Shown here piece by piece: positions 7,099 to 16,415 of a stretch of DNA of 56,376 nt; within the stretch, counting starts at the first letter, position 1; the number at the start of each line of letters is the position of its first letter. This stretch comes from Desulfobacteraceae bacterium (lineage in GTDB: Bacteria > Desulfobacterota > Desulfobacteria > Desulfobacterales > SURF-7). The position numbers and the translations under genes are program-made. The DNA lies in NCBI GenBank assembly GCA_003599865.1, contig QZKS01000041.1:1-56376 (forward strand), given 5' to 3'. Under the pieces are notes generated by a model. It did not search any database and had not been told where the DNA came from. It saw only the letters and a list, made by a program, of their open reading frames with translations.

Positions 7099-8457
7099 AT
7101 GTTTCCAACAATCATGATCGTTGATGATGAGCCTTCGATCATAAAGTCGTTGAGCGGGCTGCTGATGGATGAAGATTTCGAAATCATCACCGCATCCAAC
7201 GGATATGAGGCATTGAAGATCATTGACGAAGAATCGCCGGACCTGGTCCTGCTGGATATATGGATGCCGGGAATCGATGGAATTGAAACATTAAAGGAGA
7301 TTAAAAAAAAGAATCCGCACATTCAGGTCGTCATGATTACCGGTCACGGCACGATTGAAACTGCGGTGAAAGCGACCAAGTTCGGGGCATTTGATTTTAT
7401 TGAAAAGCCGCTTTCCATCGACAAGGTGATTGTGGCCATTAACAATGCCTTGAGTTTCAGGCGGCTGGAAGAGGAGAACCGGTATCTCCGAAGAAAGACC
7501 CTTGAGAAAAACTCGATCGACGGCGGCAGCCCTCCCATTCAATTATTGAAACAGCAGGTTGCCGTAGCCGCGCCGACCGATGCATGGATCATGATCACCG
7601 GTGAAAATGGAACCGGTAAGGAGCTTGTTGCCCGAACCATCCATCATTTAAGCAGCCGATCCGAGCATCCGCTGGTTGATGTCAATTGTGCCGCCATACC
7701 GGATGAACTGATTGAAATCGAGTTGTTCGGACATGAAAAAAGTATATTTTCCGGCACCCATGCAAAATCAAGAGGCAAGTTTGAACTGGCCAATAAGGGA
7801 ACGATTTTTCTGGATGAAATCGGAGATATGAGTCTGAAAACCCAGGCAAAAATACTCCGTGTTCTGCAGGAACAGAAGTTTCAGCGCGTCGGGGGCAGCC
7901 GGGTTCTGGAAATCGATGTGCGGGTTATTGCGGCAAGCAATAAGGACATTGAAAAGGAGATCGAAAGGGGAAATTTCAGGGAAGATCTTTTTTTCCGTCT
8001 CAATGTAATTCCCATTGAGATTCCGGCATTGCGGGATCGTGTGGAAGATATACCCGTCCTGGTGGATACCTTTCTGGAAAAATGTGCCGTCCAGTATCAA
8101 AGCAATAAAAAATCCATTGACCGGAAAGCCCTGGAAATGCTGATGCGCTATAACTGGCCGGGCAATGTCCGGGAGCTGAAAAACCTGGTGGAAAGACTGG
8201 CGATCATGGTGGATGGCGAAAAGATTCAATCCCGTCATATTCCGTCGCCGTACCGCGATCCTAGCGAAAAGGAATTAGAGTCATTGGATAAACGATTGTT
8301 TTCCATGGACAGTCTGAAAAAAGCCAAGAAGGCGTTTGAAGAGGAATTTATCCGGAAAAAGCTGTCGGAAAACAACAATGATGTGAAAGAGACGGCAAAG
8401 AAGCTGGGGGTTGAAAAATCGCAGCTGGATAAAAAACTGGAAAATCTGAGATCATAA
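7099..8457 (+). CDS. ntrX: NtrX-type response regulator with AAA+ domain and altered GAFTGA loop
   Basis: 452 residues: receiver domain (acidic DD at 9-10, phospho-acceptor Asp53 in LLDIWMPGIDG, Thr and Lys of MITGHG and IEKPLS), a linker helix, an AAA+ domain (Walker A GENGTGKE near 170, Walker B GTIFLDEIGDM) and a C-terminal Fis-like helix-turn-helix (NNNDVKETAKKLGV). It should be phosphorylated by the NtrY-like kinase encoded just upstream. The loop that contacts sigma-54, normally GAFTGA, reads SIFSGT (residues 215-220), so sigma-54 activation is doubtful. AAGGAG precedes the ATG. rsmD starts 2 nt after its stop, so they are probably cotranscribed. Confidence 0.85.
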   Translation: MFPTIMIVDDEPSIIKSLSGLLMDEDFEIITASNGYEALKIIDEESPDLVLLDIWMPGIDGIETLKEIKKKNPHIQVVMITGHGTIETAVKATKFGAFDFIEKPLSIDKVIVAINNALSFRRLEEENRYLRRKTLEKNSIDGGSPPIQLLKQQVAVAAPTDAWIMITGENGTGKELVARTIHHLSSRSEHPLVDVNCAAIPDELIEIELFGHEKSIFSGTHAKSRGKFELANKGTIFLDEIGDMSLKTQAKILRVLQEQKFQRVGGSRVLEIDVRVIAASNKDIEKEIERGNFREDLFFRLNVIPIEIPALRDRVEDIPVLVDTFLEKCAVQYQSNKKSIDRKALEMLMRYNWPGNVRELKNLVERLAIMVDGEKIQSRHIPSPYRDPSEKELESLDKRLFSMDSLKKAKKAFEEEFIRKKLSENNNDVKETAKKLGVEKSQLDKKLENLRS

Positions 8458-8459
8458 AA

Positions 8460-9044
8460 ATGGGATTGCGGATTATCGGCGGCAAACAGCGGGGAAGGAA
8501 ACTGCTGGCGGTCAAAGGATTGGATACCCGGCCGACAGCAAACCGGATGCGGGAATCCCTGTTCAATATCCTGTCTACCCGTGTGATCGGATCGCATGTA
8601 CTGGATCTGTTTGCCGGTACCGGGGCACTGGGGATGGAGGCATTGAGCCGCGGGGCGGCATCCGCTGTTTTTATCGATAAGGCAAGAGAGGCCCTTTCCG
8701 TTATGGGAAGAAACATCGAAATCGGCGGATGGGGTGAACAGGCACGGATCATCAAGTGGAATATTGTAACCAATTTGAAATGCCTGAAAGGATGGATGCC
8801 GCCTTTTGACATGGTATTTATGGACCCGCCGTATCATACGGGCTGTGTTCAGAAAGCCCTCAAAAATCTGTGTGACAGCGATTGCCTGTCTGCTGCGGCG
8901 ACTATTGTTGTGGAACATTCAATAGAAGAACAGGTGCCGGAAACACTTTTTGGATGGGAAGTTGTGGATCAGCGAATATACAGTCGAACGGTTTTTTCAT
9001 TTTTACATCTTACGTCTACAGCAGAAAAGGAAACACTTGCCTGA
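8460..9044 (+). CDS. rsmD: 16S rRNA (guanine(966)-N2)-methyltransferase
   Basis: RsmD methylates G966 of 16S rRNA in the assembled small subunit. The 194-residue protein has the N-terminal RIIGGKQRGRKL segment, TRPTANRMRESLFNIL, the SAM-binding DLFAGTGALGMEALSRGA and the catalytic MDPPY, all typical for the family, and is of normal length. The start is 2 nt after the ntrX-like stop. Its TGA overlaps the coaD ATG by one base (TGATG at 9042-9046), so the two are translationally coupled, a pairing conserved in many bacteria. Confidence 0.93.
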   Translation: MGLRIIGGKQRGRKLLAVKGLDTRPTANRMRESLFNILSTRVIGSHVLDLFAGTGALGMEALSRGAASAVFIDKAREALSVMGRNIEIGGWGEQARIIKWNIVTNLKCLKGWMPPFDMVFMDPPYHTGCVQKALKNLCDSDCLSAAATIVVEHSIEEQVPETLFGWEVVDQRIYSRTVFSFLHLTSTAEKETLA

Positions 9045-9535
9045 TGAAGAAGAAAATTGCCATTTATCCGGGATCATTCGATCCTCCCACCAACGGTCAT
9101 TTGGATATTATCGAAAGAGGATTGGAATTGTTTGACAAGGTGATTGTTTCGATCATGTGCAATCCGGCCAAACAGTCTCTGTTCACGCTTGAGGAGAGAA
9201 TGGAACTGCTGAAAGAGATCACCAAGCCGTTTTCCAACATTGAAATTGATTCATCCGATGGCCTTCTTGTGGATTATGCGGTGAAACGGAATGCAACCGT
9301 CATCTTAAGGGGGATGCGTGCTGTCTCCGATTTTGAGTATGAATTTCAAATGGCCTTGATGAACAGGCGCTTGAATCGTGATATCCAGACCATTTTTCTG
9401 ATGACGGGGCTCCGGTGGATTTTTATCAGTTCATCGATCATCAAGGAAGCAGCCCGTTTCGGCGGAGATGTTTCCGATATGGTGCCGCCGGCGGTCTGCC
9501 AAAAACTGAAAGAGAAATTCTCATCCATGAAATAA
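9044..9535 (+). CDS. coaD: Phosphopantetheine adenylyltransferase
   Basis: CoaD joins ATP and 4'-phosphopantetheine to give dephospho-CoA, the fourth step of CoA synthesis. The 163-residue protein shows the nucleotidyl-transferase motifs YPGSFDPPTNGHLDII at the N-terminus, ILRGMRAVSDFEYE in the middle and ISSSIIKEAA near the end. The start is the ATG of TGATG that overlaps the rsmD stop, with AAGGAAA upstream inside rsmD; the length is normal for the family. Confidence 0.95.
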   Translation: MKKKIAIYPGSFDPPTNGHLDIIERGLELFDKVIVSIMCNPAKQSLFTLEERMELLKEITKPFSNIEIDSSDGLLVDYAVKRNATVILRGMRAVSDFEYEFQMALMNRRLNRDIQTIFLMTGLRWIFISSSIIKEAARFGGDVSDMVPPAVCQKLKEKFSSMK

Positions 9536-9545
9536 GGGAACCTCC

Positions 9546-10454
9546 ATGAATCTATGGCAGCTTCATATTTTCTGCAAGGTGATCGAGCTGAAGAGCTTTT
9601 CCAGGACAGGAGAAGTCATCCACCTCTCCCAGCCGACCATCAGTACGCATATCAAGGATCTGGAAAACTATTTTGAATGCCGTTTGATCGACCGGATGGG
9701 AAAACAGGCGCTCCCCACCAGAGCAGGAGAGCTTCTGTACGGATATGCCCGCAGGCTTTTACTGCTCAGCGAGGAAACCAAAAGCGCGGTCGCCGCTTTT
9801 AACGGGAAGCTGTCGGGTCGTCTGGTTATCGGCGGCAGCACCATCCCGGGGGCATATCTTCTGCCGAAAGTCATCGGCGAATTTACAAAACAATACAAGG
9901 ATATTACGGTTTCCATATCCATCAGCGACACCAAAAAAATTGTAGAGGATACCCAGAAAGGACTGATCGAGTTCGGTATTGTCGGTGGAAAATCATCAGC
10001 CAAGGGGATTGTTCAGGAAAAGCTGATGGAAGATGAAATGTGTCTGGTGGTTCCCTCGGATCATCGGTGGGCATCCAGAAAATCGGTTACGGTTTCAATG
10101 CTTCAGAAAGAACCGTTTCTGATTCGGGAGCAGGGGTCCGGCACACTTTCTTCCTTAAAGAACAGCCTTTCCCAGAACCATATCGATTTTCAATCCTTTC
10201 ATATCGTTGCCGAGATGGGAAGCACGACCGCCGTGATCCAGGGAATCAAGAACCGGATCGGGGTTTCGATTCTGTCACCGATTGCTATTCAGGAGGAACT
10301 CCAAACCGGGTCACTTTCAGCACTTTCCGTTGACGGGCTGGATTTAAAGAGAAGTTTTTATCTTACACGTCACGGGCAGCGGACGCCTTCTCCGATTGCC
10401 CATACCTTTATCCGGTTTCTTCACGAGACCGTTGAATCGTCGGGCAGTTCATAG
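9546..10454 (+). CDS. LysR-family transcriptional regulator
   Basis: 302 residues. The N-terminal winged helix-turn-helix reads LHIFCKVIELKSFSRTGEVI followed by HLSQPTISTHIKDLE; the rest is a LysR-type substrate-binding domain (LVIGGSTIPGAYLLP onward). The start MNLWQLHIF resembles LysR proteins associated with selenium metabolism in anaerobes, but no selenium gene is near, so the effector is unknown. It begins 10 nt after coaD and ends 39 nt before nhaA, in the same direction. In enterobacteria a LysR protein (NhaR) controls nhaA; whether this one does so is speculation, because regulators of this family usually act on a divergent gene. Confidence 0.85.
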   Translation: MNLWQLHIFCKVIELKSFSRTGEVIHLSQPTISTHIKDLENYFECRLIDRMGKQALPTRAGELLYGYARRLLLLSEETKSAVAAFNGKLSGRLVIGGSTIPGAYLLPKVIGEFTKQYKDITVSISISDTKKIVEDTQKGLIEFGIVGGKSSAKGIVQEKLMEDEMCLVVPSDHRWASRKSVTVSMLQKEPFLIREQGSGTLSSLKNSLSQNHIDFQSFHIVAEMGSTTAVIQGIKNRIGVSILSPIAIQEELQTGSLSALSVDGLDLKRSFYLTRHGQRTPSPIAHTFIRFLHETVESSGSS

Positions 10455-10493
10455 TATGGCAGCAGAATCCCATTACAGACAAACCGGAAGAGT

Positions 10494-11807
10494 ATGAAGG
10501 CAATCACCTCATTTCAGAAGTTTTTCGCCGGAATTGTCAGCGGCAGTTATCCCCTGATGTTGGGGGCCGCCCTTGCCATGATTTGGGCGAATCTGTATCC
10601 CGATTCCTATCATGGGGTATGGCATGCGGAAATTTCTTTTGCTGCCGGTCCTTTTCATGTTGGAAAAAGTGTCAGTCACTGGATCGATGAGGCATTGATG
10701 GCGCTGTTTTTCTTTTCCGTGGGGCTGGAGATCAAACGGGAAGTGCTGGTGGGGGAGCTGGCTTCGATCAAGAAGGCCCTGCTGCCGGTTATGGCAGCTG
10801 CCGGAGGGATGCTTTTCCCGGCTCTGATATACCTTGTTTTTACACGCAACACACCCCACGCTAATGGATGGGGTATTCCCATGGCAACGGATATTGCCTT
10901 CTCTCTTGCGGTATTGGCGGTTCTGGGAAAGAAAATCCCTATCGGTGTCAGGATTTTTCTGACCGCCCTTGCCATAGCGGATGACCTGGGAGCCGTTGTG
11001 GTCATCGGACTTTTTTATACAAAAACCGTCTCCGTCCAGGCCCTTCTTGTCGCCCTCCTGTTGCTGGTCCTCCTGTTTCTGGCAAACCTATTATGGATCC
11101 GGAATTCGATTGTCTATGCCGTTCTCGGTATGATGCTCTGGATGGCTGTTCTCAGTTCCGGTATCCATGCTGCGGTTGCCGGTGTATTGGTAGCACTGTT
11201 CATTCCTGCAAAGGGGAAATATGAAACGCAAACCTTTATTGAACGGATCGGATTATACCTGAATCGTTTTGAATGCAGCAACAGGAATGGAAATGCGTGC
11301 GGGTTTACGATCCTGTTGAATGCCGAACACCTGAATTCGGTTCGTATGATTGAAGAGGCGTGCCATGAAGTGGAAACTCCTTTGCAGCGCCTGGAATATG
11401 GTATTCATCCCTGGGTTTACTATCTGATCCTTCCCCTCTTTGCGCTGGCAAATGCCGGGGTTGACCTGACCGGCATTCAGATATCGGAATCTTTGTTTCA
11501 TCCGGTTTCGCTGGGCATTATCGCCGGGCTTGTTATAGGGAAACCATTAGGAATTCTGATATTTACGTTTATTTCAGTCAAGGTCCTGCGCACCGAACTG
11601 CATAAAGGCGTACACTGGCATCACCTGATCGGCGCGGGTATCCTGGCCGGAATCGGTTTTACCATGTCCCTGTTTATCTCGGGATTATCGTTTGCTTCAA
11701 CGGAAATCATGAATATCGCCAAGCTGGGCATTATTGCCGGCTCAACGTTTTCCGCTTTTGCCGGCCTTACCTTCCTGCTGTATGCAAACCGGATGGACAG
11801 CCGTTGA
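10494..11807 (+). CDS. nhaA: Na+/H+ antiporter NhaA
   Basis: 437 residues, about 11-12 membrane segments. It shows the NhaA signatures: SHWIDEALMALFFFSVGLEIKRE, the cation site MATDIAFSLAVLAVLG, and ALAIADDLGAVVVIGLFY with the paired aspartates, then HAAVAGVLVALFIP and GIGFTMSLFI near the end. NhaA exports Na+ in exchange for protons across the inner membrane for pH and salt homeostasis. A polar loop near residues 245-300 (NRFECSNRNGNAC onward) is longer than in enterobacterial NhaA. GGAAGAG precedes the ATG. Confidence 0.95.
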   Translation: MKAITSFQKFFAGIVSGSYPLMLGAALAMIWANLYPDSYHGVWHAEISFAAGPFHVGKSVSHWIDEALMALFFFSVGLEIKREVLVGELASIKKALLPVMAAAGGMLFPALIYLVFTRNTPHANGWGIPMATDIAFSLAVLAVLGKKIPIGVRIFLTALAIADDLGAVVVIGLFYTKTVSVQALLVALLLLVLLFLANLLWIRNSIVYAVLGMMLWMAVLSSGIHAAVAGVLVALFIPAKGKYETQTFIERIGLYLNRFECSNRNGNACGFTILLNAEHLNSVRMIEEACHEVETPLQRLEYGIHPWVYYLILPLFALANAGVDLTGIQISESLFHPVSLGIIAGLVIGKPLGILIFTFISVKVLRTELHKGVHWHHLIGAGILAGIGFTMSLFISGLSFASTEIMNIAKLGIIAGSTFSAFAGLTFLLYANRMDSR

Positions 11808-11870
11808 TCTGCTGAACAGGAAAATCCCCATTTTTTTAAAAATACCGTTTCGTATGACAGTGCAGGATGG

Positions 11871-12842
11871 TCAATTCCTATCTTCCAGGTTTTCCTGATA
11901 GGCCGTCATCAGCCGTATGGCTTCCTGTCGGGTTGCGATTTGTTTGATGGAGTCCCTGAATGTTGCGGCATGGGGCAGTCCTTTTACAAACCAGCAAAGG
12001 CGGCTGCGCATCATGCGGCATGCATGCATTTCTCCAAAATAGGTTACGGTATCATCCAGATAGCGTTTCATGATTTGAAATCGGTCGGCCGTATCAAATA
12101 CAGGTTCCGGATTCCCGGATAAACGGGCCTGTATCGCCGGAAAGACAAATGGATTTCCAATGGCCGCCCTTCCGATCATGACTCCGTCGCAGCCGGTTGT
12201 TTGAATCATCCGGACGGCATCGTCCGCACAGGTGATATCGCCGTTTCCGATTACCGGAATCGAGAGACATGCTTTCACTTTTTGAATCAGAGACCAGTCT
12301 GCCTTGCCACCAAAGCCCTGGGTGGCAGTGCGGGGATGAACGGTAATGGCATCCACGCCGCAATCTTCCGCAATCCTTGCAATTTCAATGGCCTGATCGC
12401 CGGAATAATCCCATCCTGATCGGATTTTTATGGTCAGGGGGATGGTAATGGCTTTTTTCACCTTTGCCAGAATCGCCCCGGCAATTTCCGGATTTTTCAT
12501 CAAGGCGGCCCCGGAACCGGATTTGATGATTTTTCGGACCGAACAACCAAAATTGATGTCCAGGATATCGGCCCCTGAGTCTTCGATTATTTTGGCCGCC
12601 TCGGCCATGATTTCCGGTACGGCTCCAAACACCTGGACGGAGATCGGCTTTTCCGCGTCGGTACTGTCCATGAGCTGAACGGTTTTCGGGGATTGATAGA
12701 CCAATCCATTGGCACTGATCATCTCGGAGCATACCAGCCCGCAGCCCAAATCCTTTACCATGAGTCGAAAAGGGAGGTTCGTAATGCCGGCAAGGGGTGC
12801 CATGACGGTGTTGTTGGGAATGGAGACCGAACCGATTTTCAT
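11871..12842 (-). CDS. dus: tRNA-dihydrouridine synthase, DusB-like
   Basis: 323 residues beginning MKIGSVSIPNNTVMAPLAGI. Dus enzymes reduce uridine in the tRNA D-arm with FMN and NADPH. Visible motifs are MAPLAGITNLPFR, SEMISANGL, DINFGCSVRKIIKSG, VHPRTATQGFGGKADW, VIGNGDITC and MIGRAAIGNPF; the last three are flavin- and tRNA-binding signatures, and RLCWFVKGLPHA lies in the C-terminal helical domain. The catalytic-loop cysteine is in NFGCSVRK. A longer in-frame start at 13025 would overlap the upstream gene for 175 nt and add a non-conserved stretch, so 12842 was chosen. It ends convergently with nhaA. Confidence 0.9.
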   Translation of the reverse strand: MKIGSVSIPNNTVMAPLAGITNLPFRLMVKDLGCGLVCSEMISANGLVYQSPKTVQLMDSTDAEKPISVQVFGAVPEIMAEAAKIIEDSGADILDINFGCSVRKIIKSGSGAALMKNPEIAGAILAKVKKAITIPLTIKIRSGWDYSGDQAIEIARIAEDCGVDAITVHPRTATQGFGGKADWSLIQKVKACLSIPVIGNGDITCADDAVRMIQTTGCDGVMIGRAAIGNPFVFPAIQARLSGNPEPVFDTADRFQIMKRYLDDTVTYFGEMHACRMMRSRLCWFVKGLPHAATFRDSIKQIATRQEAIRLMTAYQENLEDRN

Positions 12843-12850
12843 GATGGGAT

Positions 12851-13171
12851 TTATTTCCGGTTGTGAAGAGAGATCACGTTTGCCTTGTCTGATTGCTTTT
12901 TCGGTTCGTTCCCTTCCGGTTTCGGGGGATCGTTTTCCTCCGGCGCAACAACCTTCTCCAGCCGCATCCGGTTTCCGTTCATGGTAAATTCCGTACCTTC
13001 GATATAGATGTCTTTCAGGATCCATGTAACCGTCTGCAGCGGTATCTGGAGCATCAGCAGTTTGATATGATACCAGTCCTTCTTGTGATCCGGCAGGATA
13101 TCTTCCACCCGGGCAAAACCGACAGGATTGTCTTCAAAATAGATTAATACAATATCATTTTTCCGCGCCAT
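12851..13171 (-). CDS. Conserved small protein of unknown function (106 aa)
   Basis: Starts MARKNDIVLIYFEDNPVGFA with AAGGAAA 8 nt upstream of the ATG. The first 75 residues look like a small beta-rich domain (strands around IVLIYFED, FARVEDIL, WYHIKLLML, TVTWILKDIYI), and the last 35 are a charged, Pro-rich tail (PEENDPPKPEGNEPKKQSDK). No signal peptide or membrane segment. It ends 8 nt before the dus start, so the two form an operon. I do not know the family. Confidence 0.7.
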   Translation of the reverse strand: MARKNDIVLIYFEDNPVGFARVEDILPDHKKDWYHIKLLMLQIPLQTVTWILKDIYIEGTEFTMNGNRMRLEKVVAPEENDPPKPEGNEPKKQSDKANVISLHNRK

Positions 13172-13355
13172 GCCGTCATTTCCTTTGATTGAAAATATAT
13201 GGTAAATGATCTTCACAAACAACCATTTTATACGGGCCGGGTCAATCGTTTTTCGATTTTTCAGGGATCATCAGCCATTTTATTCTTGTATGCACCGGTG
13301 ATTATGGATATCCAGTGGGGGACTTATTTTTTCGAACAATACTAATGAAGGCAGG

Positions 13356-14630
13356 ATGGTCAATACCATGAAGGAAATATCAGCGCCGGGATCTTTTCCG
13401 GCTTTATCACCATTCCGGCGGCTTGTGATGGTTATTTTTGTTTTCAGCAGTATGCTCTGCGGCCTTTACGGATGCCGGACATTGGTTCCCGGAATCATGG
13501 ACGGATCGGCCCTTGAGAGAATAGATTCCGGGGATTATCCGGAATTTGGGGATGATATGTCCTATGACGGGCTGGAACACAGCATCCGGATGAGTCTTTC
13601 CTATCTGGAGAAACTTCCCCGGGACCGGATGTTTCAATTTGGTGAGGATGCCTATGATTGCCGCCACATGATCCGGTCCCTGGAATATTTTTTACGATTT
13701 TTAAAAACAAGACCGACCAGGAAAGAATTGAATATCTTTATTGCATCCCGATACCTTGTCTATCAATCGATTGCCAATGATGATGAGAATGGGGTTCTAT
13801 TCACCGGATATTATGAGCCGCTGTTAAAAGGAAGCTTTGGGGAGACTCCTGAATTTCCGGTTCCGGTTTTCTCCCTGCCGGAGGATATTGCATTTATCGA
13901 TCTTTCCTTGTTTGATCTGTCTCTTCCCGCGGATAAAAAGCTGGTCGGCCGAATAACCGATGATCATCGGGTCGTTCCGTATTATCAGCGCAGGGAAATC
14001 ACCCGGAGCAACCTGAACGGTAAATCCGTTCCCCTTGCCTGGGTGGGGGACCGCGTCGACCTTTTTTTCCTGGAGATTCAAGGGTCCGGAAAAATTTATA
14101 TGGATGAGGAGACCTATATCAATGTCCATTACCATGCTACAAACGGCCATCCCTATAAAAGTATCGGATCCCTGCTGATCCGGGAAAAAAAGATTCCAAA
14201 GGAAGAGATGTCCATGCAGAAGATACGGGAGTACCTGCGGAATCATCCGGAAGAGATTGATGATATCCTGAATTATAATCCAAGTTATGTTTTTTTCAAG
14301 ACAGAGGAGGATGGGCCGTTCGGATGTCTGGGGGTGAAAGTGACTCCGGGCCGTTCCATAGCACTGCAAAGAAAAATTTTTCCTGCCGCGGCTCTTGGTT
14401 TCATGGAATCCCGGAAGCCTGTGGTTGATGGGGATATGAATATTCAGGAATGGGTGGATTTTCAGCGGTTTGTCATGAATCAGGATACCGGAGGGGCGAT
14501 CAAAGGTGCCGGCCGGGCGGATCTTTTCTGGGGGAACGGAGCGTATGCGGAGATCGCAGCGGGCTATATGCAGCATCCGGGAAGATTGTTTTTTATCGTG
14601 CTGAAACCGGATGATTCCGAAAGGCAGTAG
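13356..14630 (+). CDS. mltA: Membrane-bound lytic murein transglycosylase A
   Basis: MltA cleaves the MurNAc-GlcNAc bond of peptidoglycan to give 1,6-anhydro products. The 424-residue protein has a signal peptide ending in a lipobox (LYGC near residue 40), so it is a lipoprotein, an MltA domain (VLFTGYYEPLLKG, VPLAWVGDRVDLFFLEIQGSG, YKSIGSLLI) and a C-terminal 3D domain with DTGGAIKGAGRADLFWG, which carries the catalytic aspartate. Start at 13356 uses GAAGG 4 nt upstream; an ATG at 13368 is an alternative that keeps the lipobox. It is followed by the tat genes after 140 bases. Confidence 0.93.
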   Translation: MVNTMKEISAPGSFPALSPFRRLVMVIFVFSSMLCGLYGCRTLVPGIMDGSALERIDSGDYPEFGDDMSYDGLEHSIRMSLSYLEKLPRDRMFQFGEDAYDCRHMIRSLEYFLRFLKTRPTRKELNIFIASRYLVYQSIANDDENGVLFTGYYEPLLKGSFGETPEFPVPVFSLPEDIAFIDLSLFDLSLPADKKLVGRITDDHRVVPYYQRREITRSNLNGKSVPLAWVGDRVDLFFLEIQGSGKIYMDEETYINVHYHATNGHPYKSIGSLLIREKKIPKEEMSMQKIREYLRNHPEEIDDILNYNPSYVFFKTEEDGPFGCLGVKVTPGRSIALQRKIFPAAALGFMESRKPVVDGDMNIQEWVDFQRFVMNQDTGGAIKGAGRADLFWGNGAYAEIAAGYMQHPGRLFFIVLKPDDSERQ

Positions 14631-14771
14631 GGCTTTGAATGGCATCGCGCTTGACAGGTATCCGGAAAGACCGTATGTTTCTTCACATATCTGCGATCCT
14701 GCTTGCAGGACGGTCCTTTTTTCCCCGGGCTGGAAAAAAGCGGGTTATTAACTTAACAGGAGAAAAATTTC

Positions 14772-15128
14772 ATGTTTGGTATTGGCATGCCGGAAATGAT
14801 ACTGATCATGGCGATTGCATTGATTGTGATTGGTCCGAAAAAACTTCCGGATCTGGCAAAGTCCCTTGGTAAGGCATTCGGTGAATTTAAAAAAGCGACC
14901 AGTGAATTAAAGGAATCGTTTGATGTGAACGATAACCTGAACAAGGTTAAGCACTCCTTTCGTGAAATGAACGATGATGTCAAGGGTGCTCTGTTGCCGG
15001 ATTCAAAAGAAGTGTCAGGCAAGATGCCGGATCTGGAACAAAACAATGCTGCCGGTGAGTCCGGAACAACAGAAAACCGGAAAGAAAAATCCGATCGGAT
15101 AACGGGAATACCAGATGAACGAAGATGA
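14772..15128 (+). CDS. Twin-arginine translocase TatA/TatB-family subunit
   Basis: 118 residues: a single N-terminal membrane segment ([20 protein letters not shown]), then [20 protein letters not shown], an amphipathic helix, and a charged, disordered tail. This is the TatA/TatB fold, the pore or adaptor of the Tat pathway that exports folded proteins. The tail length of 118 aa and the FxxMxxx-less helix do not settle TatA versus TatB. AGGAG precedes the ATG by 10 nt. It overlaps tatC by 14 nt, so the genes are coupled. Confidence 0.9.
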   Translation: MFGIGMPEMILIMAIALIVIGPKKLPDLAKSLGKAFGEFKKATSELKESFDVNDNLNKVKHSFREMNDDVKGALLPDSKEVSGKMPDLEQNNAAGESGTTENRKEKSDRITGIPDERR

Positions 15129-15882
15129 CAAAATTCCCTTTACGGCACACCTCGAAGAGCTGCGGACCAGGCTGATACGATGTTTTATTGCCGTTGGAAT
15201 CGGCTTTGCCGTCAGCTACGGATTTAAGGAAAAGCTGTTTGATATCTTAATGTCCCCCCTTGTTTCCGTGATGAAAGGGGACACCAAAATGATTTTTACC
15301 GGCCTGCCGGAAGCGTTTTTCACCTATCTGAAGGTATCCTTTCTGACCGGTCTGATGCTGGCTTCTCCGGTGATTATTTTTGAATTCTGGATGTTTGTCT
15401 CTCCCGGCCTGTATAAGAAAGAAAGAATGATTCTGGTTCCCATCATCCTTTTATCCATTATTTTTTTTCTGGGAGGGGCGCTGTTCGGCTATTTCATTGT
15501 ATTTCCCTTTGGATTTGCGTTTTTTCTCGGATTTGCCAATGAAAATATTCAGGCATTTCCATCCATGCGGGAATATCTGGGTTTTGCATCCAAGATGCTG
15601 ATTGCATTCGGGCTGGTATTTGAGCTTCCCCTGGTGTTGACCAGCATGGCAAGGCTTGGAATTATTTCCGTGGATTTTCTCAAAAAGAATCGAAAATATG
15701 CAATTCTTCTGTCTTTTATTGTCGGGGCAATATTGACACCGCCGGATGTCATAACCCAGATCATGATGGCGGTTCCTCTCATGTTTTTGTATGAGATCAG
15801 TATTTTGGGAGCAAAGATTTTCGGGAAAAAGCAGCAGCCGGAAGAGGCTCCGCAGGAACCGCTCGAAGCAAAACAGGAATGA
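15115..15882 (+). CDS. tatC: Twin-arginine translocase subunit TatC
   Basis: 255 residues with six membrane segments. The N-terminal [16 protein letters not shown] is the signal-peptide recognition site of Tat[11 protein letters not shown] is the conserved first periplasmic loop region, and [21 protein letters not shown] closes the C-terminal segment. TatC binds the twin-arginine signal peptide and recruits TatA. The start overlaps the upstream tatA/B-type gene by 14 nt; the trmL frame follows immediately. Length is typical. Confidence 0.95.
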   Translation: MNEDDKIPFTAHLEELRTRLIRCFIAVGIGFAVSYGFKEKLFDILMSPLVSVMKGDTKMIFTGLPEAFFTYLKVSFLTGLMLASPVIIFEFWMFVSPGLYKKERMILVPIILLSIIFFLGGALFGYFIVFPFGFAFFLGFANENIQAFPSMREYLGFASKMLIAFGLVFELPLVLTSMARLGIISVDFLKKNRKYAILLSFIVGAILTPPDVITQIMMAVPLMFLYEISILGAKIFGKKQQPEEAPQEPLEAKQE

Positions 15883-15935
15883 TTTTTGCCGCCGGAGATG
15901 GAAGCCTTGTGACCCGACCGGATCGGATTCCAACC

Positions 15936-16415
15936 ATGCAACGGCACGTCGTGCTGGTTTGCCCGGAAGTTCATTGGAATACCGGCAATATCGGACGCAC
16001 ATGCCTGGGCGCGGATGCCCATCTGCACCTGATTGAACCCCTTGGGTTTTCATTGGATAAAAAGGAAGTCAGGAGGGCCGGACTGGACTACTGGCACAGG
16101 GTAAAGCTGTCCGTCTGGAACGGTTTTCCGGCATTCATGACCGGGATGGAACCGAAACGAAAAGAGGTTGTCCTGTTCACCAAAAATGGTGAAAAAACAT
16201 TCCGGGACATGCCCGCAAGGGAGGCACGGTTGTTTCTTATTTTCGGAGCGGAAACCCGGGGTTTGCCGGAATCGGTGATATCCTGCTATCCGGATGCATT
16301 GTACCACATACCTACTACCCGGGAGATTCGCTGTCTGAACCTGTCCACCGCGGTAGGGATTGCCTTATACGAAAGCCTTCGGCATGCCGGACCGGCTCAT
16401 GCCTGGCTGGATTGA
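15936..16415 (+). CDS. trmL: tRNA (cytidine(34)-2'-O)-methyltransferase, TrmL
   Basis: 159 residues starting MQRHVVLVCPEVHWNTGNIG. TrmL 2'-O-methylates the wobble base of some leucine tRNAs. The SPOUT (knotted) motifs are present in order: NTGNIGRTC, FGAETRGLP and IRCLNLSTAVGIALYE. An in-frame ATG at 15879 overlaps the tatC stop by ATGA but adds 19 residues before the family's usual start, so 15936 is preferred with moderate certainty. The gene ends one base before the glgP stop on the other strand. Confidence 0.9.
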   Translation: MQRHVVLVCPEVHWNTGNIGRTCLGADAHLHLIEPLGFSLDKKEVRRAGLDYWHRVKLSVWNGFPAFMTGMEPKRKEVVLFTKNGEKTFRDMPAREARLFLIFGAETRGLPESVISCYPDALYHIPTTREIRCLNLSTAVGIALYESLRHAGPAHAWLD

